In this document: piece by piece, positions 1-7,016 of the stretch
Position numbering within the stretch: the first letter of the stretch is position 1
Layout: each line of letters begins with the position of its first letter
Assembly (NCBI GenBank): GCA_964558235.1
Contig: CAZLCK010000017.1
Coordinates: 1-28,642, forward strand
Length of the DNA: 28,642 nt
DNA from: CAZLCK01 sp964558235
GTDB lineage: Bacteria; Actinomycetota; Coriobacteriia; Coriobacteriales; CADBOM01
Direction: 5' to 3'
Program-made: the position numbers and the translations under genes
The notes under the pieces: generated by a model
What the model was told of the DNA's origin: nothing
What the model saw: the letters and a program-made list of their open reading frames with translations, nothing else
The model's database searches: none

Positions 1-2
1 TT

Positions 3-164
3 GTAGTACGTCCGTGCAAGTCAGGACTGTTTGAGCATGAACCCTTTGCTCATCCTCATGTTCTCTACAAGACAACGTCTTTGGGACATCGGACACGGGT
101 TCGGTGCCTCTTGTTTGGGCTTAAAGAAAAAACTCTTCTTCGCTTTATGACCGCTGTGTATTAA
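3..164 (+). CDS. 3' end of an unrecognised protein (truncated by window edge)
   Basis: One frame stays open from the window edge to a TAA at 162-164, giving about 53 residues; the other two plus frames stop early (bases 4-6 and near 35). The peptide is basic and ends in RFMTAVY, with the segment RCLLFGLKEKTLLRF before it. Codons such as CGT and CTT match the neighbouring genes. Its stop overlaps the hypE stop tail to tail, which is typical of tightly packed convergent genes. The C-terminal pattern of basic and hydrophobic residues loosely recalls glycosyltransferase tails, but that is not enough to name it. An open frame of this length could also be chance. Confidence 0.45.
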   Translation, partial: VVRPCKSGLFEHEPFAHPHVLYKTTSLGHRTRVRCLLFGLKEKTLLRFMTAVY

Positions 165-1189
165 CAGATTCTTGGAAGTTGCTCGCCGACCAAGGTATCC
201 ATTATCCTGCGTGTACCAAGCTTGGTAACAACTTCAACTCTAGGAAGTCTATCTGGCATAACTTCTCGAACTTCACCAATGATTGCAGCATCCTGCCCAT
301 ATTTATTTCGTTTCATCGTCTCTAATGCTTTTTGAGAGTCCTCATCACCAACAATACAGACTAACTTGCCTTCGTTGGCGACTTGAAAAAAATCGTATCC
401 TAACATCTCACAGCATGCTTGTACTTCAGGTTTTACTACTACATCTTTTTCATTTACAACCATGCAAACATTGCTTTGAGTGGCAAGCTCATTTAACGTC
501 GAAGCAAGGCCACCACGAGTTGGATCTCTAAAGCAACGTACAGTTGTGCATACTTTCAAAACATCCTCAATAAGATGATTTAGTGGAGCTGCATCACTTC
601 TAATCTCAGCACTTATGCCCATGTCTTCGCGTGCGAGCATAACAGCAATTCCGTGATCTCCCAAACTGCCAGAAAGCAAGATTTTGTCTCCAGGTTTGCA
701 ATATTTACCAGACAAACTGAAATTATTCTCAAAAATTCCAACACCTGTTGTCGAGATATAAATCCCATCGCATTTTCCGCGCTCCACGACTTTGGTGTCG
801 CCGGTAACGATTTCGACCTCAGCTTCATCAGCGGCCATCGCCATTGAAGCGCAAATTCGTTTGAGGTCTTCGATAAGAAAACCCTCTTCCAAAATAAATC
901 CGCAAGAAATATAGAGAGGTTTTGCACCAGAAGTTGCAATATCATTAACTGTTCCAAAAATCGCCAGGCGTCCAATGTCTGCGTCGGGGAAAAATATGGG
1001 AGATACAACGAATGAATCGGTAGAGATGGCAATCTTTTGACTACCATAAGTAGCTCCAACAAAAGAGTCGTCTCCTTGAGTTTGTGGATCTGCTCCAAAT
1101 GTCTCTAAGAAGATGTTGTCGATGAGATCCTTCGTCATCGACCCTCCACTGCCATGAGCTAAAAGCACCCTTTGATCATCTGTCATCAT
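161..1189 (-). CDS. hypE: Hydrogenase maturation protein HypE (carbamoyl dehydratase)
   Basis: HypE takes a carbamoyl group from HypF onto its C-terminal cysteine and dehydrates it with ATP to a thiocyanate, the source of the cyanide ligands of the [NiFe] hydrogenase iron. The 342-aa protein has the AIRS/PurM-type fold: the N-terminal glycine motif AHGSGGSM near residues 11-18, GDDSFV near 39-44, FGTVNDIATSGAKP, and TGDTKVVERGK. It ends in PRIC, the hallmark C-terminal cysteine, so the protein is complete and should be active. The start (ATG at 1189) overlaps the hypD stop as ATGA, indicating translational coupling in a hypF-C-D-E operon. A second ATG follows directly, so the start is uncertain by one codon. 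Confidence 0.96.
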   Translation of the reverse strand: MMTDDQRVLLAHGSGGSMTKDLIDNIFLETFGADPQTQGDDSFVGATYGSQKIAISTDSFVVSPIFFPDADIGRLAIFGTVNDIATSGAKPLYISCGFILEEGFLIEDLKRICASMAMAADEAEVEIVTGDTKVVERGKCDGIYISTTGVGIFENNFSLSGKYCKPGDKILLSGSLGDHGIAVMLAREDMGISAEIRSDAAPLNHLIEDVLKVCTTVRCFRDPTRGGLASTLNELATQSNVCMVVNEKDVVVKPEVQACCEMLGYDFFQVANEGKLVCIVGDEDSQKALETMKRNKYGQDAAIIGEVREVMPDRLPRVEVVTKLGTRRIMDTLVGEQLPRIC

Positions 1190-2280
1190 TTCAATCCATA
1201 TCTATGCCAAGCGGCGCAACTGCCTTCAGAAGATACCATGCATGGACCTGCAGGATTTACCGAATTACACACTCTACCAAAGAGCGGACATTCACTCGGC
1301 CGGATTACCCCTCGCAAGACATCTGCACATCTACAGCCCGCTGGGTCAGCGACATTTGCAAATTCAATTCCGAACTTATACTGCGCACAGTAGTTGGCGT
1401 ATTCTTTTCTTATGCTAAATCCCGATAGAGCTATATTTCCAAGGCCACGCCAAACGCTATCAGCCTCTTCAAAAACCTCGTTCATAATCGCAATGGCTTT
1501 GGTATTGCCGTCCTTGGACACACCACGCAAATAGGCGATCTCGATCTTTGAATTATCATCAGCAAGTTGCTTTACGATCATCGCGATTGCTTGAAGAATA
1601 TCTATGACCTCAAAGCCTGCGATAACACCCGGTACATGATATTGCTGTGCTAAAAACTCATAAGGTTTGCTTCCTATTATCGTAGAGACGTGGCCTGGCA
1701 AAATAAACGCGTCAACACCAACTTCACTATCATTTACAAGTGCTTTAAGCACATGCGGAACATTTTTATGCATGCAAAGGACGCTAAAGTTTTTTATATC
1801 CTGCTCTTTTGCGCGCTTTATAGTTGCAGCAACAATAGGAACTGTGGTTTCAAAGCCAATACCTGCAAAAACAATCTCTTTTTGAGGATTACTGATAGCT
1901 AGATTCAAGGCATCTAAAGGGGAGTAAACTACTGCGACATTTCCACCTTCTGAACGTGTTTGTTGCAAAGTTTTTTGAGATCCAGGAACTCTAATCATGT
2001 CACCAAAAGTTACAAGTAACATATCTTTGTTTTCTGCAACTGCAATGCATGCATCAATGGCGCCTGTTGGGGCAACACAGACAGGACATCCAGGTCCGCT
2101 TATAAGCTCAATTTCATTAGGTAAAATTCCTCGAATACCATTTTTAGCGATCGACATAGTATGAGTGCCGCACACTTCCATGATGCGGATATGCCTTGTA
2201 GCATCGTGTTTGATGGAATTTGCTAGGCCTTCGATTATCTCAGGGCTAACTGACGATGTGATATCAATATATTCGCTCAT
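1186..2280 (-). CDS. hypD: Hydrogenase maturation factor HypD
   Basis: HypD is the iron-sulfur scaffold that, with HypC, carries Fe(CN)2CO before it is inserted into the large subunit of [NiFe] hydrogenase. The 364-aa length is normal. Visible signatures are MEVCGTHTM with Cys37, GPGCPVCVAP with Cys65 and Cys68, GIGFETTVP, and the cysteine-rich C-terminus from about residue 310 that binds the [4Fe-4S] cluster (CRCADVLRG, ECPLFGRVC, GPCMVSSEGSC). All expected cysteines are present. It lies between hypC, with an 8-bp gap, and hypE, with an ATGA overlap. HypC and HypD act as a complex, so the order fits co-expression. Confidence 0.97.
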   Translation of the reverse strand: MSEYIDITSSVSPEIIEGLANSIKHDATRHIRIMEVCGTHTMSIAKNGIRGILPNEIELISGPGCPVCVAPTGAIDACIAVAENKDMLLVTFGDMIRVPGSQKTLQQTRSEGGNVAVVYSPLDALNLAISNPQKEIVFAGIGFETTVPIVAATIKRAKEQDIKNFSVLCMHKNVPHVLKALVNDSEVGVDAFILPGHVSTIIGSKPYEFLAQQYHVPGVIAGFEVIDILQAIAMIVKQLADDNSKIEIAYLRGVSKDGNTKAIAIMNEVFEEADSVWRGLGNIALSGFSIRKEYANYCAQYKFGIEFANVADPAGCRCADVLRGVIRPSECPLFGRVCNSVNPAGPCMVSSEGSCAAWHRYGLK

Positions 2281-2288
2281 CTATTAAT

Positions 2289-2522
2289 CTAACTTAGACT
2301 CTGCTCATAAAAAGCAAGCTCTTCAATCAAAGAGAGTGTTTTTTGAGCCTCTTGTTCACCAATAACTGAGATTGCAAAACCTGCGTGGACAAGCACATAA
2401 TCTCCAGTCGATACATCTGACAAGAGATCTAGGGATACCTCGCGCCTTGCTCCCATTAAATCAATCTCAGCAAGATTGTTCTCTTTAAGTTCAACAATTT
2501 TTCCAGGAACAGCTAGGCACAT
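2289..2522 (-). CDS. hypC: Hydrogenase maturation chaperone HypC
   Basis: This small 77-aa chaperone binds HypD and the hydrogenase large-subunit precursor during Fe(CN)2CO transfer. It begins MCLAVPGKIVEL, the family signature; the cysteine at position 2 becomes the essential N-terminal Cys after Met removal. The middle segment GDYVLVHAGFAISVIGEQEA is typical of the OB-fold core. An AAAGGGG Shine-Dalgarno lies about 13 nt upstream of the ATG. hypF lies 74 bp upstream and hypD 8 bp downstream on the same strand. The HybG paralogue of some bacteria is similar and cannot be separated from HypC by sequence alone. Confidence 0.96.
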   Translation of the reverse strand: MCLAVPGKIVELKENNLAEIDLMGARREVSLDLLSDVSTGDYVLVHAGFAISVIGEQEAQKTLSLIEELAFYEQSLS

Positions 2523-2596
2523 TTGGAATTATTCGCCCCTTTAATAAGTACATCACGTATGAGTGTACACAAGTGTTTCTTTGATTATATTGCAAA

Positions 2597-5113
2597 TTAA
2601 TCGCTTATCTTGCTTGCCGCCACGATCGCTTGTCCATAAGAGATGCATCCATCATTGGGTGGAAGATCGATGTGATTTAAAACTTTAAACCCGAGGTTGC
2701 TAAGTGAATTATTGAGATAATCGAAGATGACTTTATTGACCATGACTCCGCCAGATAAGGCGATCGTTGAGAGGTTTTCTCTTTCAGCGATCTGCTTTGC
2801 TGCATCGATAAATCCATCGCACAAGGCTAGCTGGATATTGGTAGCGATCGTACTTAATGAGATACCCTTCGCAAGATCGCTTAATAAGGCGATGAGTGCT
2901 GGGCGATAGTCGATCTCAAGCATTTCATAGCCTAGCTGGGATCGTTCAGATGTTGTCTTAATTGTCATTGCGTAAGACCTATCTACAGATCTTTGTCCAA
3001 GATCAAAATAGGTCTTTCTTGATATGCTTTCTAGAAGCAAAGGAGCTTGTCCGTCATAGGTTACGTCATAACAAAGTCCCAAAAGTGCCGATATTGCATC
3101 AAAAAATCTACCAGCAGAAGTAGTCTTTATGATTCCTAGACCACTTTTTAACATACTATCTAGCATCTGAGTTTGGTCTTGAAGATGGTTTTTGAGAGCG
3201 TGAATTGCTAGATTGTCAAAGTTTTGATCTAGATCGAATAAAAGCGAATAAGCCATCCTAGATGGATGTTTTATTGCGCTAGCACCACCAGGTAGATTCA
3301 TCTCTGAGAGATGAGCTACTCGTGAAAAACTTGTCGTATCACAGAGTAAAATCTCTGCTCCCCAGATGGTGTTATCTGTACCGTAGCCCGTTCCATCTAA
3401 TGCAATACCTATTACGCGCTCATCGATAGAAATATTATTAGCGCAAATATTTTCGCCTAAACACGCTGCAATATGGGCATGGTGATGCTGAACTTCAATC
3501 AGGGGAAGCGCAGATAAAGAGCGATTTTTTTCAGTTGATATCTTTGCCCATTTGGTGCAAAGGTATTCTGGATGCATATCACAAGCAATAGCTGTAGCTT
3601 CAAGCTCAAATAGTTTTTCATAAAGCTGCTTAGTGGCATGCCAATTATCTAGAGCGTCTAAATCCTCAATGTCGCCCAAATGTTGTGATACAAAAGCTTC
3701 GTTACCTCGCGAAAAACAAAATGTGTTTTTCTGTTCTGGCCCTGTTGCAAAAATCGTTCCATGGTTTTTAGACAAAAAAGGTAGAGGAATTGGTGCATAT
3801 CCTCTAGCTCTTCTAATGACCTGTTTTCTGTCGGCGCTAATTTTTACAACGGAATCATCGTAGCGCGATACGATATCTCTATCGTTATCAATAAAAACAT
3901 CAGCAACACCTATAAGCTTTTCATGTGCTTCAGAATTGTCTGCGATAATTGGGCTTTCAGATATATTTCCAGATGTCATTACCAGGGGCATGTTGATTTT
4001 TTGCATCAAGAGATGCTGAAGAGGTGTGCAGGGTAGTATAAGCCCGACCTCATCTAACCCATATGCGATGTTAGGCGCTAGTGCAATTGTGGGTGAATCT
4101 AATTTTCTTAATAACACAATTGGACATTGTGGACTTTGCATCAAAGATGCCTCTTGTTCGTTAATACTACAAATCTGCTTTGCCTGCTCAAGATCTTTGA
4201 CCATCACAGCAAGAGGCTTATCTAAGCGATGCTTTCGTTTTCGCAAGAGTTGAACGGTATCTTCATTGGTGGCGTCACAAATCAAGTGATATCCACCGAG
4301 TCCTTTTTCTGCAACAATATGTCCACTTTTTATAGACGCAACTGCGGCTTCTATTATTGAATCGCTGTCGATGATCGAATTACTGTCTATGCTTGAATCG
4401 TTGTCGATACGGGCTAATTCACTATCGTCTTGCATTATAGAATTATCGTTTTGTGCGGATATGCTCTCAGTGCTGCACTCTTCTTCGCTATTGCATTGCG
4501 CTGATCTATTACATTGCGCCGATCTACTATCACTAAAAAATATCGATAGTCTAGGACCACACTCAAAACACGCATTTGGCTGAGCGTGAAATCTTCTATC
4601 TAAAGGTTCACCATATTCGACGTTGCACTCATGGCACATCTCAAAGGATGCCATTGAAGTCTGGGCCCTATCGTAGGGAAGGCTATCAATTATCGTAAAT
4701 CGTGGCCCGCAATTTGTGCAGTTAATGAAAGGATAGTGATATCGTCTGTCATTTGGGTTAAATAGTTCATCAATACAGTCTTGACAGGTTGCCATGTCGG
4801 CAGGAACCATAGTTGTGACGTTAGCTTGTTGGCCGATAGATTTTTTAATCTCAAAAACACAACACCCACTAAATTTGCCGTCATCTATCTCGATTGAGTC
4901 GATCCGTGCAGCACTAGGGGTGCGTTTTTGTAAATCATCTAAGAAGCTTTCTACTAAAGTAGATTCGCCCTCTATATGGATCTCCACTCCTGTAATTGAG
5001 TTATAGACCCATCCGCTTACAAGGTTTTTACGAGCAATTTTGTATACAAAGGGTCTAAAACCCACGCCCTGAACAATTCCGTTTACATGTATATCAACGC
5101 AGCGAATCATCAA
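2597..5113 (-). CDS. hypF: Carbamoyltransferase HypF, with a low-complexity insertion
   Basis: HypF converts carbamoyl phosphate to carbamoyl-adenylate and passes the carbamoyl group to HypE. Domains in order: acylphosphatase-like (about 4-92, VQGVGFRPFVY near 14-24); two zinc fingers with Cys pairs at 110/113, 132/135, 160/163 and 182/185; a YrdC-like domain from about 253 (EKGLGGYHLICDATN); and the Kae1-like carbamoyltransferase domain with HHHAHIAACLGE, GIALDGTGYGTD and LSGGVMVNK. The 838-aa length exceeds the usual 750-770 because about 60 Ser/Asp/Asn-rich residues (roughly 193-252) sit between the zinc fingers and the YrdC domain, encoded by degenerate 18-bp repeats. All catalytic landmarks are intact. 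It is the first hyp gene, 56 bp after trxA. Confidence 0.96.
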   Translation of the reverse strand: MMIRCVDIHVNGIVQGVGFRPFVYKIARKNLVSGWVYNSITGVEIHIEGESTLVESFLDDLQKRTPSAARIDSIEIDDGKFSGCCVFEIKKSIGQQANVTTMVPADMATCQDCIDELFNPNDRRYHYPFINCTNCGPRFTIIDSLPYDRAQTSMASFEMCHECNVEYGEPLDRRFHAQPNACFECGPRLSIFFSDSRSAQCNRSAQCNSEEECSTESISAQNDNSIMQDDSELARIDNDSSIDSNSIIDSDSIIEAAVASIKSGHIVAEKGLGGYHLICDATNEDTVQLLRKRKHRLDKPLAVMVKDLEQAKQICSINEQEASLMQSPQCPIVLLRKLDSPTIALAPNIAYGLDEVGLILPCTPLQHLLMQKINMPLVMTSGNISESPIIADNSEAHEKLIGVADVFIDNDRDIVSRYDDSVVKISADRKQVIRRARGYAPIPLPFLSKNHGTIFATGPEQKNTFCFSRGNEAFVSQHLGDIEDLDALDNWHATKQLYEKLFELEATAIACDMHPEYLCTKWAKISTEKNRSLSALPLIEVQHHHAHIAACLGENICANNISIDERVIGIALDGTGYGTDNTIWGAEILLCDTTSFSRVAHLSEMNLPGGASAIKHPSRMAYSLLFDLDQNFDNLAIHALKNHLQDQTQMLDSMLKSGLGIIKTTSAGRFFDAISALLGLCYDVTYDGQAPLLLESISRKTYFDLGQRSVDRSYAMTIKTTSERSQLGYEMLEIDYRPALIALLSDLAKGISLSTIATNIQLALCDGFIDAAKQIAERENLSTIALSGGVMVNKVIFDYLNNSLSNLGFKVLNHIDLPPNDGCISYGQAIVAASKISD
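4359..4412. repeat. 18-bp tandem repeat, three degenerate copies, inside hypF
   Basis: Three adjacent 18-bp units start at 4359, 4377 and 4395 on the plus strand, each beginning GAAT and sharing a CTGTC-like core (third copy TTGTC). The period is a multiple of three, so the hypF frame is preserved. The units encode Ser/Asp/Ile-rich sextets in the insertion between the zinc fingers and the YrdC domain. Confidence 0.75.
4494..4529. repeat. 18-bp tandem repeat, two copies, inside hypF
   Basis: Two adjacent 18-bp units at 4494-4511 and 4512-4529 both begin CATTGCGC and differ at only two positions. They encode the duplicated peptide RSAQCN in the HypF insertion. The high identity suggests a recent duplication by replication slippage. 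Confidence 0.8.
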
Positions 5114-5169
5114 AGTCTAGAGTAGAGTTATTTAGGCTTAAATTTGTTAGTTATCAAGAAGCAAAGCGG

Positions 5170-5496
5170 TTAAGCATTTGCTGCAAGTTTATCTTCAAGT
5201 ATCTGCATTGTTCCAGCGCCCATAAACATAGATGAATCCACGATGTTGCCATTTTTGAATATCAAGATTGTAGGAACAGCACTGATTCCGTAACGCATTG
5301 CAAGATCACGGCTTTCGTCTATATCAACACTTATGCATAAAGCATCTTGTGCATGCTTGTTTGAAAACTCTTCAAACATTGGAGCAAATGTTCTGCATGG
5401 CCCACACCAAGTTGCATTAAAGTCTACAAACACAACCTTACTATCATCATTTATTGCTGAATCAAAACTTGTGGCATCAACTTTTTGCACGCTCAT
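5170..5496 (-). CDS. trxA: Thioredoxin
   Basis: This 108-aa cytoplasmic thiol-disulfide oxidoreductase has the classic active site WCGPC with Cys31 and Cys34, preceded by VDFNATW, and the cis-proline motif SAVPT near residue 76, followed by LIFKNGNIVDSSMFMGA. Length and motifs are those of a full-length canonical thioredoxin without a signal peptide. A GAGAGG Shine-Dalgarno lies about 9 nt before the ATG. hypF begins 56 bp downstream on the same strand, so it may head a trxA-hypFCDE transcript, although no terminator or promoter in that gap settles this. No thioredoxin reductase gene is in the window. Confidence 0.93.
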   Translation of the reverse strand: MSVQKVDATSFDSAINDDSKVVFVDFNATWCGPCRTFAPMFEEFSNKHAQDALCISVDIDESRDLAMRYGISAVPTILIFKNGNIVDSSMFMGAGTMQILEDKLAANA

Positions 5497-5539
5497 AATT
5501 CTTAACCTCTCTGGCCTTTTTAGATAAGCTTGTAAAATT

Positions 5540-5545
5540 ATTATA
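5540..5545 (-). promoter_or_regulatory. Candidate -10 box for trxA
   Basis: On the minus strand this hexamer reads TATAAT, 44 bp upstream of the trxA ATG, in the divergent gap between trxA and the 233-aa gene. No convincing -35 hexamer is seen 16-18 bp upstream. The call rests on the perfect -10 match and its position. Confidence 0.35.
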
Positions 5546-5636
5546 TGTAAGCAGTTTAACAGCTAAGCTAATTTCGTGATTAGCGTTTTAATCGAGTTTG
5601 GGTTAGTGCTAAAAATGGTCAGTTTTAAAGGAGAAT

Positions 5637-6338
5637 ATGGGCGCCGATAGCATACAACAAGGTTCAGCAGGGTTTGCATCTTTGGAAAAACAAGCAAGAG
5701 AGCATAATCTTGAACAATTCCACGATTTTATCTGCGGGAGTGCATTTGCGGTAGTCATCGCCATCAAGGGTGATCTTGGTGCAAGAGAATATGCTTTGGA
5801 GACTGCTTTAGATACTGCTCATCCTATTAGGGATGTTCATCTTGATGGTTTAGAGCTTAGCTTAGATGAACGTGCTCACAAGAAGACTCACAAGAAAGCC
5901 TACAACTCCTCGAGGCTCTTTTTGGATGATGAGGATGGTCAGGCTATCCAAAAGACGCTAGATTCTTTTGGATATCCAAAAGATGGGCTTATGGGTGTTC
6001 AGATTAAAGTTTATGTTGATGGTATAGCAGAAAAAGAAGGCTCTGGCACTGCAAGTCACATAAAAGAGCTAACTCACCAAGATTTAAGACAGATCATTGA
6101 AATTGTCGATCCATACGCGTTGATTGCACTTGATAAAAATGCGGCAGAAGCCATCGCTTGCGCTTTTGATGCAGAGATAATTACCACGGTAGACCCAGTA
6201 ACACAGCTTGAGAAAAAAACGCTTTTGGGCAGGTTGTTCATAGATATCGACGATATGTCAAACAGCATCCATGATCATCAAAAAAAATTAGCAGCTTGGG
6301 CAAAACTAAAGTCTTTGGACAGACGACAGACCCTTTGA
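5637..6338 (+). CDS. Unrecognised 233-aa protein, possibly a degenerate uracil-DNA-glycosylase fold
   Basis: I do not recognise the family with certainty. The start is supported by an AAAGGAG Shine-Dalgarno 6 nt before the ATG. The protein is soluble, with no signal peptide, membrane segment or cysteine cluster. A basic patch HKKTHKKAY lies near 81-89. From about residue 93 the pattern recalls family-4-type uracil-DNA glycosylases: an acidic run and helix (LDDEDGQAIQKTLDSFGY), a beta strand (VQIKVYV), then a helix followed by IVDPYALIALDKNAAEAI (157-174), which resembles the 'P..iialG..Aa..l' signature. The usual catalytic GExPG-like motif and Fe-S cysteines are absent. It is divergent from trxA and convergent with ferredoxin. 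Confidence 0.8.
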   Translation: MGADSIQQGSAGFASLEKQAREHNLEQFHDFICGSAFAVVIAIKGDLGAREYALETALDTAHPIRDVHLDGLELSLDERAHKKTHKKAYNSSRLFLDDEDGQAIQKTLDSFGYPKDGLMGVQIKVYVDGIAEKEGSGTASHIKELTHQDLRQIIEIVDPYALIALDKNAAEAIACAFDAEIITTVDPVTQLEKKTLLGRLFIDIDDMSNSIHDHQKKLAAWAKLKSLDRRQTL

Positions 6339-6409
6339 TGCTAGATTGATCCTATAGATGCCAGATTAACCCTTTAGGTGCTAGATTGCCCTTTAGATGC
6401 TAGATCGAT
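6331..6409. repeat. 20-bp tandem repeat, four copies, spanning a stop codon
   Basis: Four units start at 6331, 6351, 6371 and 6390 (the third is 19 bp), with a consensus close to CCTTTAGATGCTAGATTGAT. The first unit contains the last sense codons and the TGA stop (6336-6338) of the 233-aa gene; the others fill the gap up to the convergent ferredoxin gene. There is no dyad symmetry and no T-tract, so it does not look like a terminator. Confidence 0.85.
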
Positions 6410-6411
6410 AA

Positions 6412-6600
6412 TTAATCTTCTTCGATATCTTCAATCGCACCCATCGGGCATTCATCTATGCAATTTCCGCATGCGATGCAAGAATCCTCATTGACTACTT
6501 CTGCAGTATCTCCAACGATATCTAGTGCGCCTTCTGGACAGGCATCGACACAACTTCCGCAAGCTGAACATTCATCTGCCAATATAATTGGGCGAGACAT
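6412..6600 (-). CDS. 2[4Fe-4S] bacterial ferredoxin
   Basis: This 62-aa electron carrier has two complete cluster motifs: CSACGSCVDACP near residues 11-22 and CIACGNCIDECP near 41-52. Each is CxxCxxCxxxCP, giving eight ligands for two [4Fe-4S] clusters. The chosen start (MSRPIILADEC) follows a strong GAGGAG Shine-Dalgarno at 8-9 nt spacing; a longer upstream frame exists but its first Met has no such site. The acidic tail EDIEED is typical of clostridial-type ferredoxins. It is a low-potential carrier that could serve hydrogenases or other oxidoreductases; no partner is adjacent. The gene stands alone between a tandem repeat and the rpsB leader region. Confidence 0.93.
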   Translation of the reverse strand: MSRPIILADECSACGSCVDACPEGALDIVGDTAEVVNEDSCIACGNCIDECPMGAIEDIEED

Positions 6601-7016
6601 CTTTTCTCCTCTTTCGCTACTGTTAGTAGGATATCTGTTGCACGAAAGATACACACATCAGGCGCATAGATCAATAGTAAAAAGATAAAAAGTTAAAAAA
6701 TTTTTCTAAACGTATTTTTTGCTATTAGTGAGCAGTGGATTTTTTAGAAGATAAATAAGCTGTTTGGATAACTTCTTAAGCTTGCCGTTCCCGTGTTTTC
6801 GCGGAGGAGTAAAGGGTTTTGAATGAGCCGTTTGCGGTGCTAAAGACGCATAGTATGCTTTTGGTTTTAGATTTTGTTGCATATGGCCTTACTTTAGAAG
6901 TACACTTCTAGAGTTCTTTATATTTTGCATGTTTGGGGACTTAGGTCGCGAGTGACCAGATGGTTGCGATTCTTAAGGATGAACCAAGCAGAAGTTTAAC
7001 AAATCGGAGGTAAAAG
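6601..7016 (+). other. Intergenic region between ferredoxin and rpsB; probable rpsB promoter and leader
   Basis: No gene is seen in these 416 bases. They must hold the ferredoxin promoter (minus strand) and the rpsB promoter (plus strand). A small hairpin CCGTG-TTTT-CGCGG lies near 6790-6803 without a T-tract. A candidate rpsB -10 box (TATATT, 6919-6924) is followed by a roughly 90-nt leader with a possible small hairpin (GGTC-N6-GACC near 6945-6960). The rpsB Shine-Dalgarno GGAGG lies just before the ATG. A leader of this length could carry S2 autoregulation, as in other bacteria, but I recognise no known leader family. Confidence 0.5.
6895..6910. promoter_or_regulatory. Near-perfect inverted repeat upstream of rpsB, possible operator
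   Basis: TAGAAGT and ACTTCTA form 7-bp arms around a 2-bp centre. The element ends 8 bp before a TATATT hexamer (6919-6924), so it would overlap the -35 region of a candidate rpsB promoter. It may be a protein-binding site. No second copy was noticed in the window. Confidence 0.35.

Noticed and set aside
1..115. Nested inverted repeats (TTGTAG/CTACAA at 1-6 and 65-70; ACAAGA/TCTTGT around 66-116) suggesting two three-way-junction RNAs, plus a GGACACGGGTTCG piece like the 3' end of tmRNA
   Set aside because: The inner stems are short, there is no T-arm stem partner (CCCGT) or CCA end, and an open protein frame runs through the whole stretch. Most likely coding sequence with chance pairing.
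613..1098. Long second frame on the minus strand within hypE
   Set aside because: It overlaps a fully convincing hypE and has no family features. It is a frame shadow.
6339..6411. CRISPR array at the 20-bp repeats
   Set aside because: The units are directly tandem with no spacers and no cas genes are nearby.
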